Source: Gemmatimonadota bacterium (GTDB taxonomy: Bacteria > Latescibacterota > UBA2968 > UBA8231). Taken from it: 17,318 nt of DNA. Both the position numbers and the translations under genes were made by a program. This document shows positions 1 through 6,575 of this stretch, in pieces; position 1 is the first letter of the stretch; every line of letters begins with the position of its first letter. The stretch covers positions 1 through 17,318 of the forward strand of contig JABHDC010000082.1 in assembly GCA_018673255.1 (NCBI GenBank), given 5' to 3'. Below the pieces are notes generated by a model, which was not told where the DNA came from, made no database searches, and saw only the letters and a list, made by a program, of their open reading frames with translations.

Positions 1-1379
1 AATCGATCGTAGGTCAGCCCCATACTCGCAGCCGCTTCTTTCTGGCTGTTGCCATGGGCCACCATGCTGCGTCGCAGCAGGCCAGCCTCAAAGCTCTGCA
101 TCTGTTCGTCGTAGTCCCCGCCCACGCCGGAGGGGATCCCGCCAGCATCCTCACCGACCACTTCGGGTGGCAGATGCTGGGGTTCAACGAGATCGACTGT
201 CGCCACGCACAGCCCGCGTTCGACAGCGAACTTGAGCTCGCGCACATTCCCGGGCCACGCATAGGCCTCCAGTGCCTGCAGGGCGACTTCACCAAACATT
301 CGCGAACCGACGGCAGGAACCTCTTCGGCGAGCTGACGCGTGAAATACTCCACCAGAGGCCGAATGTCTTCACGACGCTCGCGCAGTGGTGGAAGAAGGA
401 TCTCCGAGAATCGCAGTCGATCGTAGAGATCGGCACGAAATCGGCCCGCCTCGATCTCGGCGGCAAGATCCGCATTCGTTGCCGCCACGACACGCACATC
501 GACACGGATGGTCTTGTTGCCCCCAATGCGTTCGAATTCCTGGTATTCGAGAACCCGCAGCAGATTCTGTTGGAACTCGAGGGTCGTATTGCCGATCTCG
601 TCGAGGAACAGCGTTCCGCCATCGGCGGTCTCGAAGCGGCCACGCCGCATATCGCTGGCGCCCGTGAACGCACCTTTCTCGTGACCGAACAATTCCGATT
701 CGAGGAGGCTCTCAGACAGGGCGGCGCAGTTCAGTTTGACGAAAGGGCGATCGGCGCGGTCGCCACCGTAGTGCAACGCCGCCGCGATCAGCTCCTTACC
801 AGTGCCGCGTTCACCACGCACCAGTACCGGTCTGGGTATCGAGGCAATCAGTTCGATCTGCTGGAGAATTTCGCCGATCCGATCGCTGGCGCTGACGATC
901 CGATAGCGCTGACCCAATTCGGTACGATAGAAGACGTTGTCGCGATCGAGGGTCTCGTTCTCTGCGCGCAGGCGCGCATTCTCCCGCAGCACGTCGAGCA
1001 TCCGCTCGACCTTGTCCATGCTCAGTTCGAGTTTGTCCTCTACGTAGAGATCCTTCTCGATGAAGTCAGATGCCCCTTCCTGCACGGCCTCCACGGCGGC
1101 ATCGACACTGCCTTTGCCGGTCAGCAGGATCACGGGCAGATCGGTACGGAAGGTGCGAATCTGCTTGAGAATCTCGATGCCATCCGGCTCACCGGCGCCG
1201 AAGTCCAGGTCCAGGACAACCAGCTCCACCTGTTCGCCATCTTCACGCAGGGCTGCCACCAGTTCTCGGCCCGTCGCAAAGGCATGTGCCTGCTTGCCTC
1301 GTGAACGAAGCTTGTCGACCAGTAGGTCGCGTACTTCCTGCTGATCATCAGCCAGCAGGACCTGCCCCTTGTCCTTCAT
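1..1379 (-). CDS. NtrC-family sigma-54-dependent response regulator (C-terminus cut by window edge)
   Basis: Activates sigma-54 RNA polymerase after phosphorylation of its receiver domain. I translated this frame by hand; it stays open for 459 codons and leaves the window without a stop. The receiver domain (about 5-125) has the acidic pair D11/D12, phospho-acceptor D57, T87 and K109. A coiled linker follows, then the AAA+ domain with Walker A GERGTGKE, the sigma-54-contacting GAFTGA motif, Walker B GGTLFLDE and WPGNVREL near its end. The last visible residues (NSQKEAAASMGLTYDR) are the start of a Fis-type helix-turn-helix, so only a few residues are missing. The ATG start has AGGGA about 7 nt upstream and lies 25 nt after the histidine kinase stop. 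As last visible gene of the pspA operon, it is the best candidate to act at the operon's own sigma-54 promoter. Family is certain; target is inference. Confidence 0.95.
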   Translation of the reverse strand, partial: MKDKGQVLLADDQQEVRDLLVDKLRSRGKQAHAFATGRELVAALREDGEQVELVVLDLDFGAGEPDGIEILKQIRTFRTDLPVILLTGKGSVDAAVEAVQEGASDFIEKDLYVEDKLELSMDKVERMLDVLRENARLRAENETLDRDNVFYRTELGQRYRIVSASDRIGEILQQIELIASIPRPVLVRGERGTGKELIAAALHYGGDRADRPFVKLNCAALSESLLESELFGHEKGAFTGASDMRRGRFETADGGTLFLDEIGNTTLEFQQNLLRVLEYQEFERIGGNKTIRVDVRVVAATNADLAAEIEAGRFRADLYDRLRFSEILLPPLRERREDIRPLVEYFTRQLAEEVPAVGSRMFGEVALQALEAYAWPGNVRELKFAVERGLCVATVDLVEPQHLPPEVVGEDAGGIPSGVGGDYDEQMQSFEAGLLRRSMVAHGNSQKEAAASMGLTYDR

Positions 1380-1404
1380 CTGGATTCCCTGTCAGTGGCG
1401 CACT

Positions 1405-2775
1405 TCACAGTGTCGAACCTGCCATGGAGACGGGCGCACTGTCAGCATCGAAATTCACCGGCAGATCCAGCCGGAAGACGGTACCGTGCCCAACGCGGCT
1501 CTTGACGCGCAGTTGTCCATGATGGGCCTGCACGATCCTGCGTGCAATACTCAGGCCGTATCCATTGCCCTGATCCTTGGTCGTGTATCCCGGGTCGAAG
1601 ATATGCTCCAATTGATCGGCGGGTATGCCAGGACCACTGTCCTCCACCTCAAAGAACACGACACCAGAGATCTCGTCGTAGCCCACCCCCACACCGATCT
1701 CGCTCTGCTCGAGCCGGGCACCAGACAGGGCCTCTATCGCATTCATGCACAGGTTCGTCAGGACCTCGCGCAGCAGTCGCTCGTCGGCCTCGATCCGTGG
1801 TGCGCCCTCCTGGGTCCGCAGACGCACATGGACGTCATGGTTGGCGCCCTGCAAGGCCTCGGTTACACGCCGCGCCACGCTGGCCGGTTCGACGAGACCT
1901 GTGGTCAGTCGATCGGGGGTCATCGAGGAGAGATAGCCGACCCATTCCTCGTAGAGGCGTTCCTGGTCGGCTCTCAGTTCATCCACCTGAGCGCGAATCT
2001 GGGTCAGGTCCGGCGATTCGCCGGCCAATGAACGGGTCAGTCGCAGGAGGCGACTCCCCCCCATCCCCATCAGATTCTTGAGCTGATGTCCCTTGGTATA
2101 GAGCCCGCGGTAGACCTGTCCTCGACCCAACTCCACCAACTCCTGCGAGAGCCGGGCAAGTACCGCGGGAGCCCGTTCGCCGAAGTCCTCGACGATGTGA
2201 CTGAATTCCTCAGCCAGGTCGTCGGGTTTGACATGATGAAAAAGGAGGTGGGCAAGATCCGAGTAGGCTGCGCGCATTTCCGGATCCAACTGCAGCGCGA
2301 CCTTGTATTCACCCAATGCGCCCAGGGGCTGGCCGGCCCGCAGCAACAGGCGCCCCAGCTGATTATGCCCCGTCGCGGAGAGTGGATTGAGCGTCAGGCC
2401 TTCGCGGTAGCTGCTGATGCCTTGGGCGAGATCCTCATCGCTGCTGCCTTCGGCGATCAGACCGCCAAGCGCGAAGTGGACCCGATCAAGACCTGCCGAC
2501 AGCGTCGGCGCCGCATCAGGACCGGATGCGGAGATGATCGCACTCAGATGATCGATGGCCTGCTGTCGCAAACTTCCGCGTCGGCGCCCCTTGCGGGCGT
2601 AGAGCAAGGCGAGCTGATAACGTGCCTCCAGCCAACCGGCCTGGGCGGCGGCTTCAAGGTCTTCAGTGCCTTCCGCCTCGTGGTCTTCCTGCAGGTGCTG
2701 CAGTCCACGAAAAAGCAGCGCCTCCGCCTCGGTCAAAGTGACCGGCGTTGAAGCGCCGCGATCCGTCCCCGACAC
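1405..2775 (-). CDS. Soluble sensor histidine kinase with N-terminal TPR-like helical repeats
   Basis: Cytoplasmic kinase and probable partner of the adjacent NtrC-type regulator. Residues about 15-205 are helical TPR/Sel1-like repeats (for example ATGHNQLGRLLLRAGQPLGA), a protein-interaction surface replacing a membrane sensor; no transmembrane segment or signal peptide is seen. The dimerisation helix carries the likely phospho-acceptor H230 in GHQLKNLMG. The ATPase domain has the N box around N345 (TNLCMNAIEAL), G1 box DSGPG (379-383) and G2 box GNGYGLS (403-409). The start is GTG, 7 nt after the stop of the upstream 49-residue gene, with only a weak ribosome binding site, so translation may be coupled. 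A plausible role is to sense the state of PspA or the small membrane proteins through the TPR region, in place of the direct PspA-PspF inhibition of E. coli. That role is inferred. Confidence 0.93.
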   Translation of the reverse strand: MSGTDRGASTPVTLTEAEALLFRGLQHLQEDHEAEGTEDLEAAAQAGWLEARYQLALLYARKGRRRGSLRQQAIDHLSAIISASGPDAAPTLSAGLDRVHFALGGLIAEGSSDEDLAQGISSYREGLTLNPLSATGHNQLGRLLLRAGQPLGALGEYKVALQLDPEMRAAYSDLAHLLFHHVKPDDLAEEFSHIVEDFGERAPAVLARLSQELVELGRGQVYRGLYTKGHQLKNLMGMGGSRLLRLTRSLAGESPDLTQIRAQVDELRADQERLYEEWVGYLSSMTPDRLTTGLVEPASVARRVTEALQGANHDVHVRLRTQEGAPRIEADERLLREVLTNLCMNAIEALSGARLEQSEIGVGVGYDEISGVVFFEVEDSGPGIPADQLEHIFDPGYTTKDQGNGYGLSIARRIVQAHHGQLRVKSRVGHGTVFRLDLPVNFDADSAPVSMAGSTL

Positions 2776-2782
2776 AGGGAAC

Positions 2783-2932
2783 TCAGGCTCGTGAGATCAG
2801 GCGCCAACCGGCCCAGATCAGGACACCGACAAATGCCACCGACGCGACGGCAGCCAGCACGCCAAAGAGCATCTTTGCAGCCAGTAACACGCCGACAGTC
2901 AGCAGCACGCCACCTAGGATCTTTACCAACAT
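2783..2932 (-). CDS. 49-residue hydrophobic membrane microprotein in the psp operon
   Basis: Not recognised as a named family. It is almost entirely hydrophobic: one long or two short membrane helices rich in Gly, Ala, Val and Leu (ILGGVLLTVGVLLAAKMLFG, then a second stretch ending WAGWRLISRA), with a positively charged end. I chose ATG at 2932 because a strong GAGGAGGAG ribosome binding site sits 10 nt upstream and overlaps the stop codon of the preceding gene. A longer 80-codon reading (start 3025) would overlap that gene by 77 nt and adds a non-hydrophobic head with no such signal. Its position between the PspB-like genes and the kinase suggests a membrane partner of the envelope-stress response. 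Function is unknown. Confidence 0.72.
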   Translation of the reverse strand: MLVKILGGVLLTVGVLLAAKMLFGVLAAVASVAFVGVLIWAGWRLISRA

Positions 2933-2948
2933 GAGTGATTTCTCCTCC

Positions 2949-3218
2949 TCATACGTGTTCGTCAATGGGCCGCGCAATGACCGGGGCCCCCTCTTCCCAA
3001 CGATCAAGCTTCTCGCTGAGGGCAAGCATCACATCCTGCGTATCGGTGAGACGCCGTTCGATCTGCGACAGCCGATCCAGGACGTCCTCATCGGCGGTGC
3101 TGACAATGGCACTGGAACGATTCTTGAAGTAGGTATTGCCCCAGCTTACGAATCCCCCGACCAGAATAATCGCGACGACGCCGCTGAAGATGACAGCGAG
3201 AATTGGTGCGGCAGTCAC
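2949..3218 (-). CDS. PspB-like small membrane/coiled-coil protein (second paralogue)
   Basis: An 89-residue protein with one N-terminal membrane helix (about 5-25) and a C-terminal coiled-coil stretch (about 44-76) containing QIERRLTDTQDVM and ALSEK. The architecture, one helix plus a short cytoplasmic coil in a psp operon, matches PspB, a membrane component that helps relay stress to PspA. I see architectural rather than clear sequence similarity, so the name is tentative. The start is GTG, overlapping the TGA of the upstream paralogue (GTGA), which implies translational coupling. Its stop codon lies inside the ribosome binding site of the next gene. The coil region is nearly identical to that of the preceding gene, so the pair arose by duplication. 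Confidence 0.82.
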   Translation of the reverse strand: MTAAPILAVIFSGVVAIILVGGFVSWGNTYFKNRSSAIVSTADEDVLDRLSQIERRLTDTQDVMLALSEKLDRWEEGAPVIARPIDEHV

Positions 3219-3553
3219 GCGGATGCCCCGTGGGATGCCGTCGCTGTGTGCCCACGATCCTCTTCTTCGAGGCGATCGACCTTCTCGCTCAGTGCAATCA
3301 TGACGTCCTGTGTATCGGTCAGGCGACGCTCGATCTGGACGAGGCGCTCATCGAGTCCTCCCTCAACAGCCGCCTCTTCTTCGCTGCCGTTGGCACAACG
3401 ACCATGGAAGTAGTAGATCGCCGAGGCGACGATGATGACCGTCGCAAGACCCGAGAGAAAGTCACCCGGGTGATCCGCATTGAGAGCGACGATGCCGAGG
3501 ATACCCCCCCAAAGCCAAGGCGTGGGCCAACGGAAGATCTGTGGAATAGTCAT
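3215..3553 (-). CDS. PspB-like small membrane/coiled-coil protein (first paralogue)
   Basis: A 112-residue protein with two predicted membrane segments (about 11-25 and 32-50), an acidic linker, and a coiled coil (about 68-98) with QIERRLTDTQDVM, identical over 13 residues to the next gene. A GGGAG ribosome binding site lies 9 nt before ATG. The gene follows the winged-helix membrane protein by 24 nt and overlaps the next gene by 4 nt. The position and coil suggest a membrane-bound partner of PspA. No PspC domain was recognised anywhere in the operon, so these two proteins may do the membrane-sensing work that PspB and PspC share in enterobacteria. That is inference; the fold family is not confirmed. 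Confidence 0.82.
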   Translation of the reverse strand: MTIPQIFRWPTPWLWGGILGIVALNADHPGDFLSGLATVIIVASAIYYFHGRCANGSEEEAAVEGGLDERLVQIERRLTDTQDVMIALSEKVDRLEEEDRGHTATASHGASA

Positions 3554-3577
3554 GGATCTTGTCTCCCTGCGACGCCC

Positions 3578-4063
3578 TCAGGCGCTCTCATGGCGGCGGG
3601 CCCAAGAACTCCCACCACTCGCGTATAGAATTTCGGGAAATCTGTAGATGATGACACCGCCCTCAGTGACCTCAAGCTCGACAAAGCCACCTTCAGCCAA
3701 TCCCTTAAGGATGACTTCTGCTTCGGCGGCGGTGATGCCGATCTCGGCTGCCGCCTCCGTCGCCGTCAGCCGCCCACTGCGACCCCGCGCCAGACGCAAC
3801 AACTGATGCTCATAGCGTCGTGCGGCAGCTCGTTGCGCGGACGCGTCGAGGCGCCGCGAGAGGAACCAGACCAGCGAGCCGACGGCAAAGACGGCCACAC
3901 CGACTGAGAGGGGCTCCTGCCAATCGTTGCTGTCGATGCGTTCCACCAGGCCATACAGGACCAACCCGATGCCGGCAGGTAGAAGCAGGATCGCCCACCC
4001 TGTGAGCAATGCAGACCCGACCCGTTGTGCGGTGCCGGCGAGACGTTCACTCAATCTGCCCAT
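3578..4063 (-). CDS. Two-helix membrane protein with C-terminal winged-helix-like domain, psp operon
   Basis: A 161-residue protein. Two membrane helices (about 19-41 and 50-68) are followed by a charged stretch and a domain at about 80-150 that reads like a helix-turn-helix with a beta wing (LTATEAAAEIGITAAEAEVILKGL written here in part: TATEAAAEIGITAAEAEVI; then GGFVELEV and GGVIIYRF). It starts 4 nt after the pspA stop, so it is co-translated with PspA or nearly so; GAGG precedes the ATG. Winged-helix modules in psp neighbourhoods can act in protein contact as well as DNA binding, and I cannot tell which applies here. Not recognised as a named Psp protein. Possible jobs: a membrane anchor for PspA or a membrane-tethered regulator. 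Confidence 0.85.
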   Translation of the reverse strand: MGRLSERLAGTAQRVGSALLTGWAILLLPAGIGLVLYGLVERIDSNDWQEPLSVGVAVFAVGSLVWFLSRRLDASAQRAAARRYEHQLLRLARGRSGRLTATEAAAEIGITAAEAEVILKGLAEGGFVELEVTEGGVIIYRFPEILYASGGSSWARRHESA

Positions 4064-4067
4064 GACC

Positions 4068-4748
4068 TCAGGCCTCGCGTTCCTTCATGAGACGATCCTT
4101 CAAAGCGCGCAATTCTTCCTCCACATTGCCCTGGCGATCGAGTCGATTCATGCGAGCCTCGACATCCCCTAGATCACCGGCAACTTCGGCATGCGCTTCG
4201 GCTTCGGCTTCGCTTTCCTCGACGCGTTGCTCGAACCGCTCGAAACTGGAAAATGCATCGTCCCCGAGACCGTGGATACTCAGAGCCAGCTGCTTACGGG
4301 CCTCGGCGGCGCGGTGGCGAGCCATGAGCGTGCCCTGTCGAGTGCGTGCCTCTTCGAGCTTGCCCTTCAACTCACGCAACTGCTCCCGCAGCTGCTCTGC
4401 CGTACGCTTGCTCTCTTCCATGGCAGGAGCCAGGTCCTGACTGGCACGTTCGAAGACGGCGCGGCGTTCCAGGGCCCGGCGAGCCAGATCGTCCTCTCCA
4501 GCCCCCACGGCACGCTCAGCTTTGCGCTCCCACTCGGTCGCCTGCTTGGCCTGCTCGTGGTACTGTCGCTCGAGACGCTTCTGATTGGCAACAGCGGTCC
4601 CCACCGATGCCGTTGCCTTGTTCACCGCCTCTTCCATCTCGCGAACCATCTGACGGATAAGCTTCTCCGGATCCTCAGCCCGATCAAGGGCCTCGTTGAT
4701 GTTCGACCGGAGTATGTCGGTCATACGTGAGAACATTCCCTTTGCCAT
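4068..4748 (-). CDS. pspA: Phage shock protein A (PspA/IM30/Vipp1 family)
   Basis: Peripheral membrane protein that assembles into ring or rod oligomers and protects or repairs the cytoplasmic membrane; the ESCRT-III-like superfamily. The 226 residues match the usual family length (about 220-230). The N-terminal amphipathic helix and following helix are typical (MFSRMTDILRSNINEALDRA, then EDPEKLIRQMVREMEE). Long, charged coiled-coil helices follow, up to a DVEARMNRL / EEELRALKDRL end. No signal peptide or membrane span is seen. AGGAG lies 7-8 nt before the ATG. It is the first full gene after the sigma-54 promoter at 4866-4881, with a leader of about 107 nt, and heads a compact operon of membrane and signalling genes. 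Very secure identification. Confidence 0.97.
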   Translation of the reverse strand: MAKGMFSRMTDILRSNINEALDRAEDPEKLIRQMVREMEEAVNKATASVGTAVANQKRLERQYHEQAKQATEWERKAERAVGAGEDDLARRALERRAVFERASQDLAPAMEESKRTAEQLREQLRELKGKLEEARTRQGTLMARHRAAEARKQLALSIHGLGDDAFSSFERFEQRVEESEAEAEAHAEVAGDLGDVEARMNRLDRQGNVEEELRALKDRLMKEREA

Positions 4749-4802
4749 GTCGATCTCCTCTTGTTCTTCTGCTGGGGCCGACGGTCCGCGCTTGATGCGA
4801 AC

Positions 4803-4826
4803 TCAACGCCAAAGGTAATCAGGCAT
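4803..4826 (-). CDS. Possible 7-residue leader peptide in the pspA 5' leader
   Basis: ATG followed by codons for PDYLWR and TGA. It lies between the predicted sigma-54 transcript start (about 4855) and pspA (ATG at 4748). A strong GGAGGAAGG Shine-Dalgarno sequence ends 4 nt before the ATG (8 nt from GGAGG), better than that of most genes in this window. It could tune translation of, or structure in, the leader. I see no clear attenuator hairpin. A chance match is possible for so short an ORF. Confidence 0.35.
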   Translation of the reverse strand: MPDYLWR

Positions 4827-4865
4827 CGAGCCTTCCTCCAGCGTCGTCAGCGTCATCGGTGACTA

Positions 4866-4881
4866 TGCAAGGCCGGTGCCA
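4866..4881 (-). promoter_or_regulatory. Sigma-54 (-24/-12) promoter of the pspA operon
   Basis: On the minus strand the sequence reads TGGCAC, 5 nt, TTGCA: an exact match to the core -24/-12 consensus with the required spacing, preceded by C (pyrimidine). Taking the GC of TTGCA as -13/-12, transcription starts near 4855, giving a leader of about 107 nt before pspA. Sigma-54 promoters need an AAA+ activator, and one with the GAFTGA motif is encoded at the end of this operon. Confidence 0.93.
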
Positions 4882-4910
4882 GAGTGCAGACCCGATGGCT
4901 GTCGACAACC

Positions 4911-4940
4911 TTAACTGTAAATTATTCAACCAGTTATAAC
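4911..4940 (+). promoter_or_regulatory. Possible sigma-70 promoter for the symporter gene
   Basis: TTAACT (4911-4916; 4 of 6 matches to TTGACA) and TATAAC (4935-4940; 5 of 6 to TATAAT) are 18 bp apart, pointing to the symporter gene. The start would be near 4947, giving a leader of about 185 nt that contains both palindromes. The AT-rich IHF-like site overlaps it, so one of the two readings may be coincidental. Confidence 0.35.
4924..4936 (+). promoter_or_regulatory. IHF-like binding site between enhancers and sigma-54 promoter
   Basis: ATTCAACCAGTTA matches the IHF consensus WATCAANNNNTTR at all defined positions except the second. It lies in an AT-rich island about 75 bp upstream of the predicted pspA start, between the promoter and the paired palindromes. 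This is where a DNA bend would bring the activator to the polymerase, as known for E. coli pspA. Site quality and location agree, but such matches also occur by chance in AT-rich DNA. Confidence 0.55.
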
Positions 4941-4982
4941 ACCAAGCTTCGAGAGACAGCTGTGAAATCTTGCGTGGAAGAA

Positions 4983-4997
4983 TGGCGTTCAGCGCCA
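4983..4997. promoter_or_regulatory. Enhancer-like palindrome 1 (TGGCG-N5-CGCCA)
   Basis: TGGCGTTCAGCGCCA, an inverted repeat with 5-bp arms and 5-bp centre, centred about 135 bp upstream of the predicted pspA transcript start. It shares both arms and spacing with the palindrome at 5015-5029. Probable binding site for the Fis-type helix-turn-helix of the operon's NtrC-type activator; the assignment is inferred from position and duplication. Confidence 0.7.
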
Positions 4998-5014
4998 ACT
5001 CAACCTTGTCCAGA

Positions 5015-5029
5015 TGGCGGAATCCGCCA
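5015..5029. promoter_or_regulatory. Enhancer-like palindrome 2 (TGGCG-N5-CGCCA)
   Basis: TGGCGGAATCCGCCA is a perfect 7+1+7 palindrome with the same outer arms as the site at 4983-4997. The two centres (4990 and 5022) are 32 bp apart, close to three helical turns, so bound dimers would lie on the same DNA face as in paired NtrC/PspF enhancers. Centred about 167 bp upstream of the predicted pspA start. Confidence 0.72.
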
Positions 5030-5132
5030 CCTACACCGCACTTGGGGCCACCCCTTGTCACTCAAGCATCTTCTTCAGACACACAAGCACGGCACAGGAC
5101 GGGTTGGCTGCCGGCGCGGATGAGGGCCTATA

Positions 5133-6575
5133 TTGGCCGCCATGATTGTCGCTGGTCTCGTCTTCTATCTACTCGTCATGCTGGGCATTGGCCTCTACGC
5201 CAGTCGCCGCGTCGCCGACTCTGCTGATTTCGTCGTTGCTGGGCGTCGTCTGGGCATCTGGCTCGCTACAGGGACCCTGGCGGCGACCTGGTTTGGCGGC
5301 GGTTTGTGTATCGGGGCTGCCAGTGCCGCCTATTCAGGCGGTTTCCTCGCCGTCATCGCCGATCCCTTCGGCGCCGCCCTGTGTCTGTTTCTGGCCGGCC
5401 TGTTCTACGTCAGGGCGTTGCGTCGCTCGGGCGTGATGACGGTGGCCTCGTTCTTCACCCGTCGCTTCAGCAAATCTTCGGGATTGCTGGCCAGCTTGTG
5501 CACCATCCCTGCCTATGTCGGCTGGGTCGCGGCACTCATGGTGGCCTTCGGTCGGATCCTGCAATCCCTGGCCGGTGTGGAGCCGACGATGGCGATCCTG
5601 CTGGGGGCGGCGGTGGTCCTCGTCTACACCTTTGCAGGTGGCATGTGGGCCGTCACGCTCACCGATTTCGTGCAGCTCGCGGTCCTCATCCTGGGGATGG
5701 TGATCCTGACCCCCATGCTACTGGCGGACATGGGTGGCTGGACGGCCCTGGCAGCCCAGATTCCCGTCGATCGATTCCATCTCTACCCTCATGATGCCGA
5801 CGCGAGCACCTGGTTCAGCTATGCCCGCGACTGGCTCGTCATCGGCCTGGGCAACCTCGCAGGTCAGGATCTGATCCAGCGCAGCCTCTCCAGTCGTGAC
5901 GACAAGATCGCCGTTCGCAGTGCATACTACGCCGGCCTTCTCTACGTCACAGTCGGCTTCCTGCCCGTCCTGTTGGGCATGGCCGGTGCCGTCGTCCTGC
6001 CGGATCTGGCCGATCCGGATCTGGTGATGATGGCCCTCGCCCAGAAGTATCTTCCCGCCGCGGCAGTGGTTCTGTTTTCTGGCGCACTGGTCTCGGCCCT
6101 GTTGTCGAGTGCTGACTCGGCCCTGCTCGCCCCGGCGAGCGTCGTCGGATGGGATCTGCTGAAGCACGTGCGCCCCGATGCCGACGAGCGCACGAGCCTG
6201 CTCGTATCCCGCGTCGCCGTCGTCGTCTTCGGTCTGCTGGCTCTCGTGCTGGCACTGCATCGAAGCAGCGTCTATGACCTGATGGTCGACTCCTGGTCAA
6301 TCCTGCTGGCGACGCTCTTCGTCCCCCTGACGGCCGGGATCTGGTGGTCGCGGGCCAACGCCGCCGGATCGCTGGCCTCCATTCTCACCGGAGGCTTGGC
6401 CTGGCTCGTCCTGCTGCCCATCGTCGAAGAGTGGCCGGCTGATCTGCTGGCCGTACCCTTTGGGCTGGCCGCACTGATCATCGTCTCTCTGGCGACTGCG
6501 ACCTCGACACCACCTGTTCCACTCAGCGATGAGTCCGGGCAGGTGTTGACCACAGCGGAGCGGCTCGGGATCTGA
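5133..6575 (+). CDS. Sodium:solute symporter (SSS family)
   Basis: Inner-membrane transporter that uses the sodium gradient to import a solute. It has 480 residues and about 13 membrane helices, the usual SSS size. Family signs: ADFVVAGRRLG after helix 1, AATWFGGG, the signature GGMWAVTLTDFVQ (about 168-180), and SALLSSADSALL (about 322-333), which supplies Ser residues of the Na2 site. GAGGG at 5122-5126 is 6 nt from TTG 5133 but 15 nt from ATG 5142, so I prefer the TTG start; ATG 5142 would remove three residues. It is divergent from pspA and 141 nt before the lipoprotein gene. Substrate unknown: the family includes sugar, proline, pantothenate and sialic acid carriers. The nearby catabolic genes suggest an organic nutrient. 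Confidence 0.95.
   Translation: MAAMIVAGLVFYLLVMLGIGLYASRRVADSADFVVAGRRLGIWLATGTLAATWFGGGLCIGAASAAYSGGFLAVIADPFGAALCLFLAGLFYVRALRRSGVMTVASFFTRRFSKSSGLLASLCTIPAYVGWVAALMVAFGRILQSLAGVEPTMAILLGAAVVLVYTFAGGMWAVTLTDFVQLAVLILGMVILTPMLLADMGGWTALAAQIPVDRFHLYPHDADASTWFSYARDWLVIGLGNLAGQDLIQRSLSSRDDKIAVRSAYYAGLLYVTVGFLPVLLGMAGAVVLPDLADPDLVMMALAQKYLPAAAVVLFSGALVSALLSSADSALLAPASVVGWDLLKHVRPDADERTSLLVSRVAVVVFGLLALVLALHRSSVYDLMVDSWSILLATLFVPLTAGIWWSRANAAGSLASILTGGLAWLVLLPIVEEWPADLLAVPFGLAALIIVSLATATSTPPVPLSDESGQVLTTAERLGI

Larger units (their letters stand above)
4749..5132. promoter_or_regulatory. Divergent control region between pspA and the symporter gene
   Basis: A 384-bp gap with no convincing full-size gene. 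Reading leftward towards pspA it holds two palindromic enhancer-like sites (4983-4997 and 5015-5029), an IHF-like site (4924-4936), a sigma-54 promoter (4866-4881), and a 7-codon leader ORF (4803-4826). Reading rightward it holds a possible sigma-70 promoter (4911-4940). The segment around 4908-4945 is strikingly AT-rich compared with its GC-rich surroundings. Open frames found here lack a ribosome binding site and recognisable content. Confidence 0.8.

Noticed and set aside
54..1304. A 416-codon open frame on the + strand
   Set aside because: It is antisense to the response regulator, whose translation shows all receiver and AAA+ motifs in the opposite frame; the + frame shows no recognisable domain.
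2783..3025. 80-codon version of the hydrophobic microprotein
   Set aside because: It would overlap the preceding gene by 77 nt and lacks a ribosome site; the ATG at 2932 has a strong one.
5094..5110. Second sigma-54 promoter facing the symporter (GGCAC ... TTGGC)
   Set aside because: The spacing between the two elements is too long and neither is a full match.
4819..5123. Open frames of about 80 codons on both strands in the pspA-symporter gap
   Set aside because: They cross the promoter and palindromes, lack ribosome sites and show no protein-like features.
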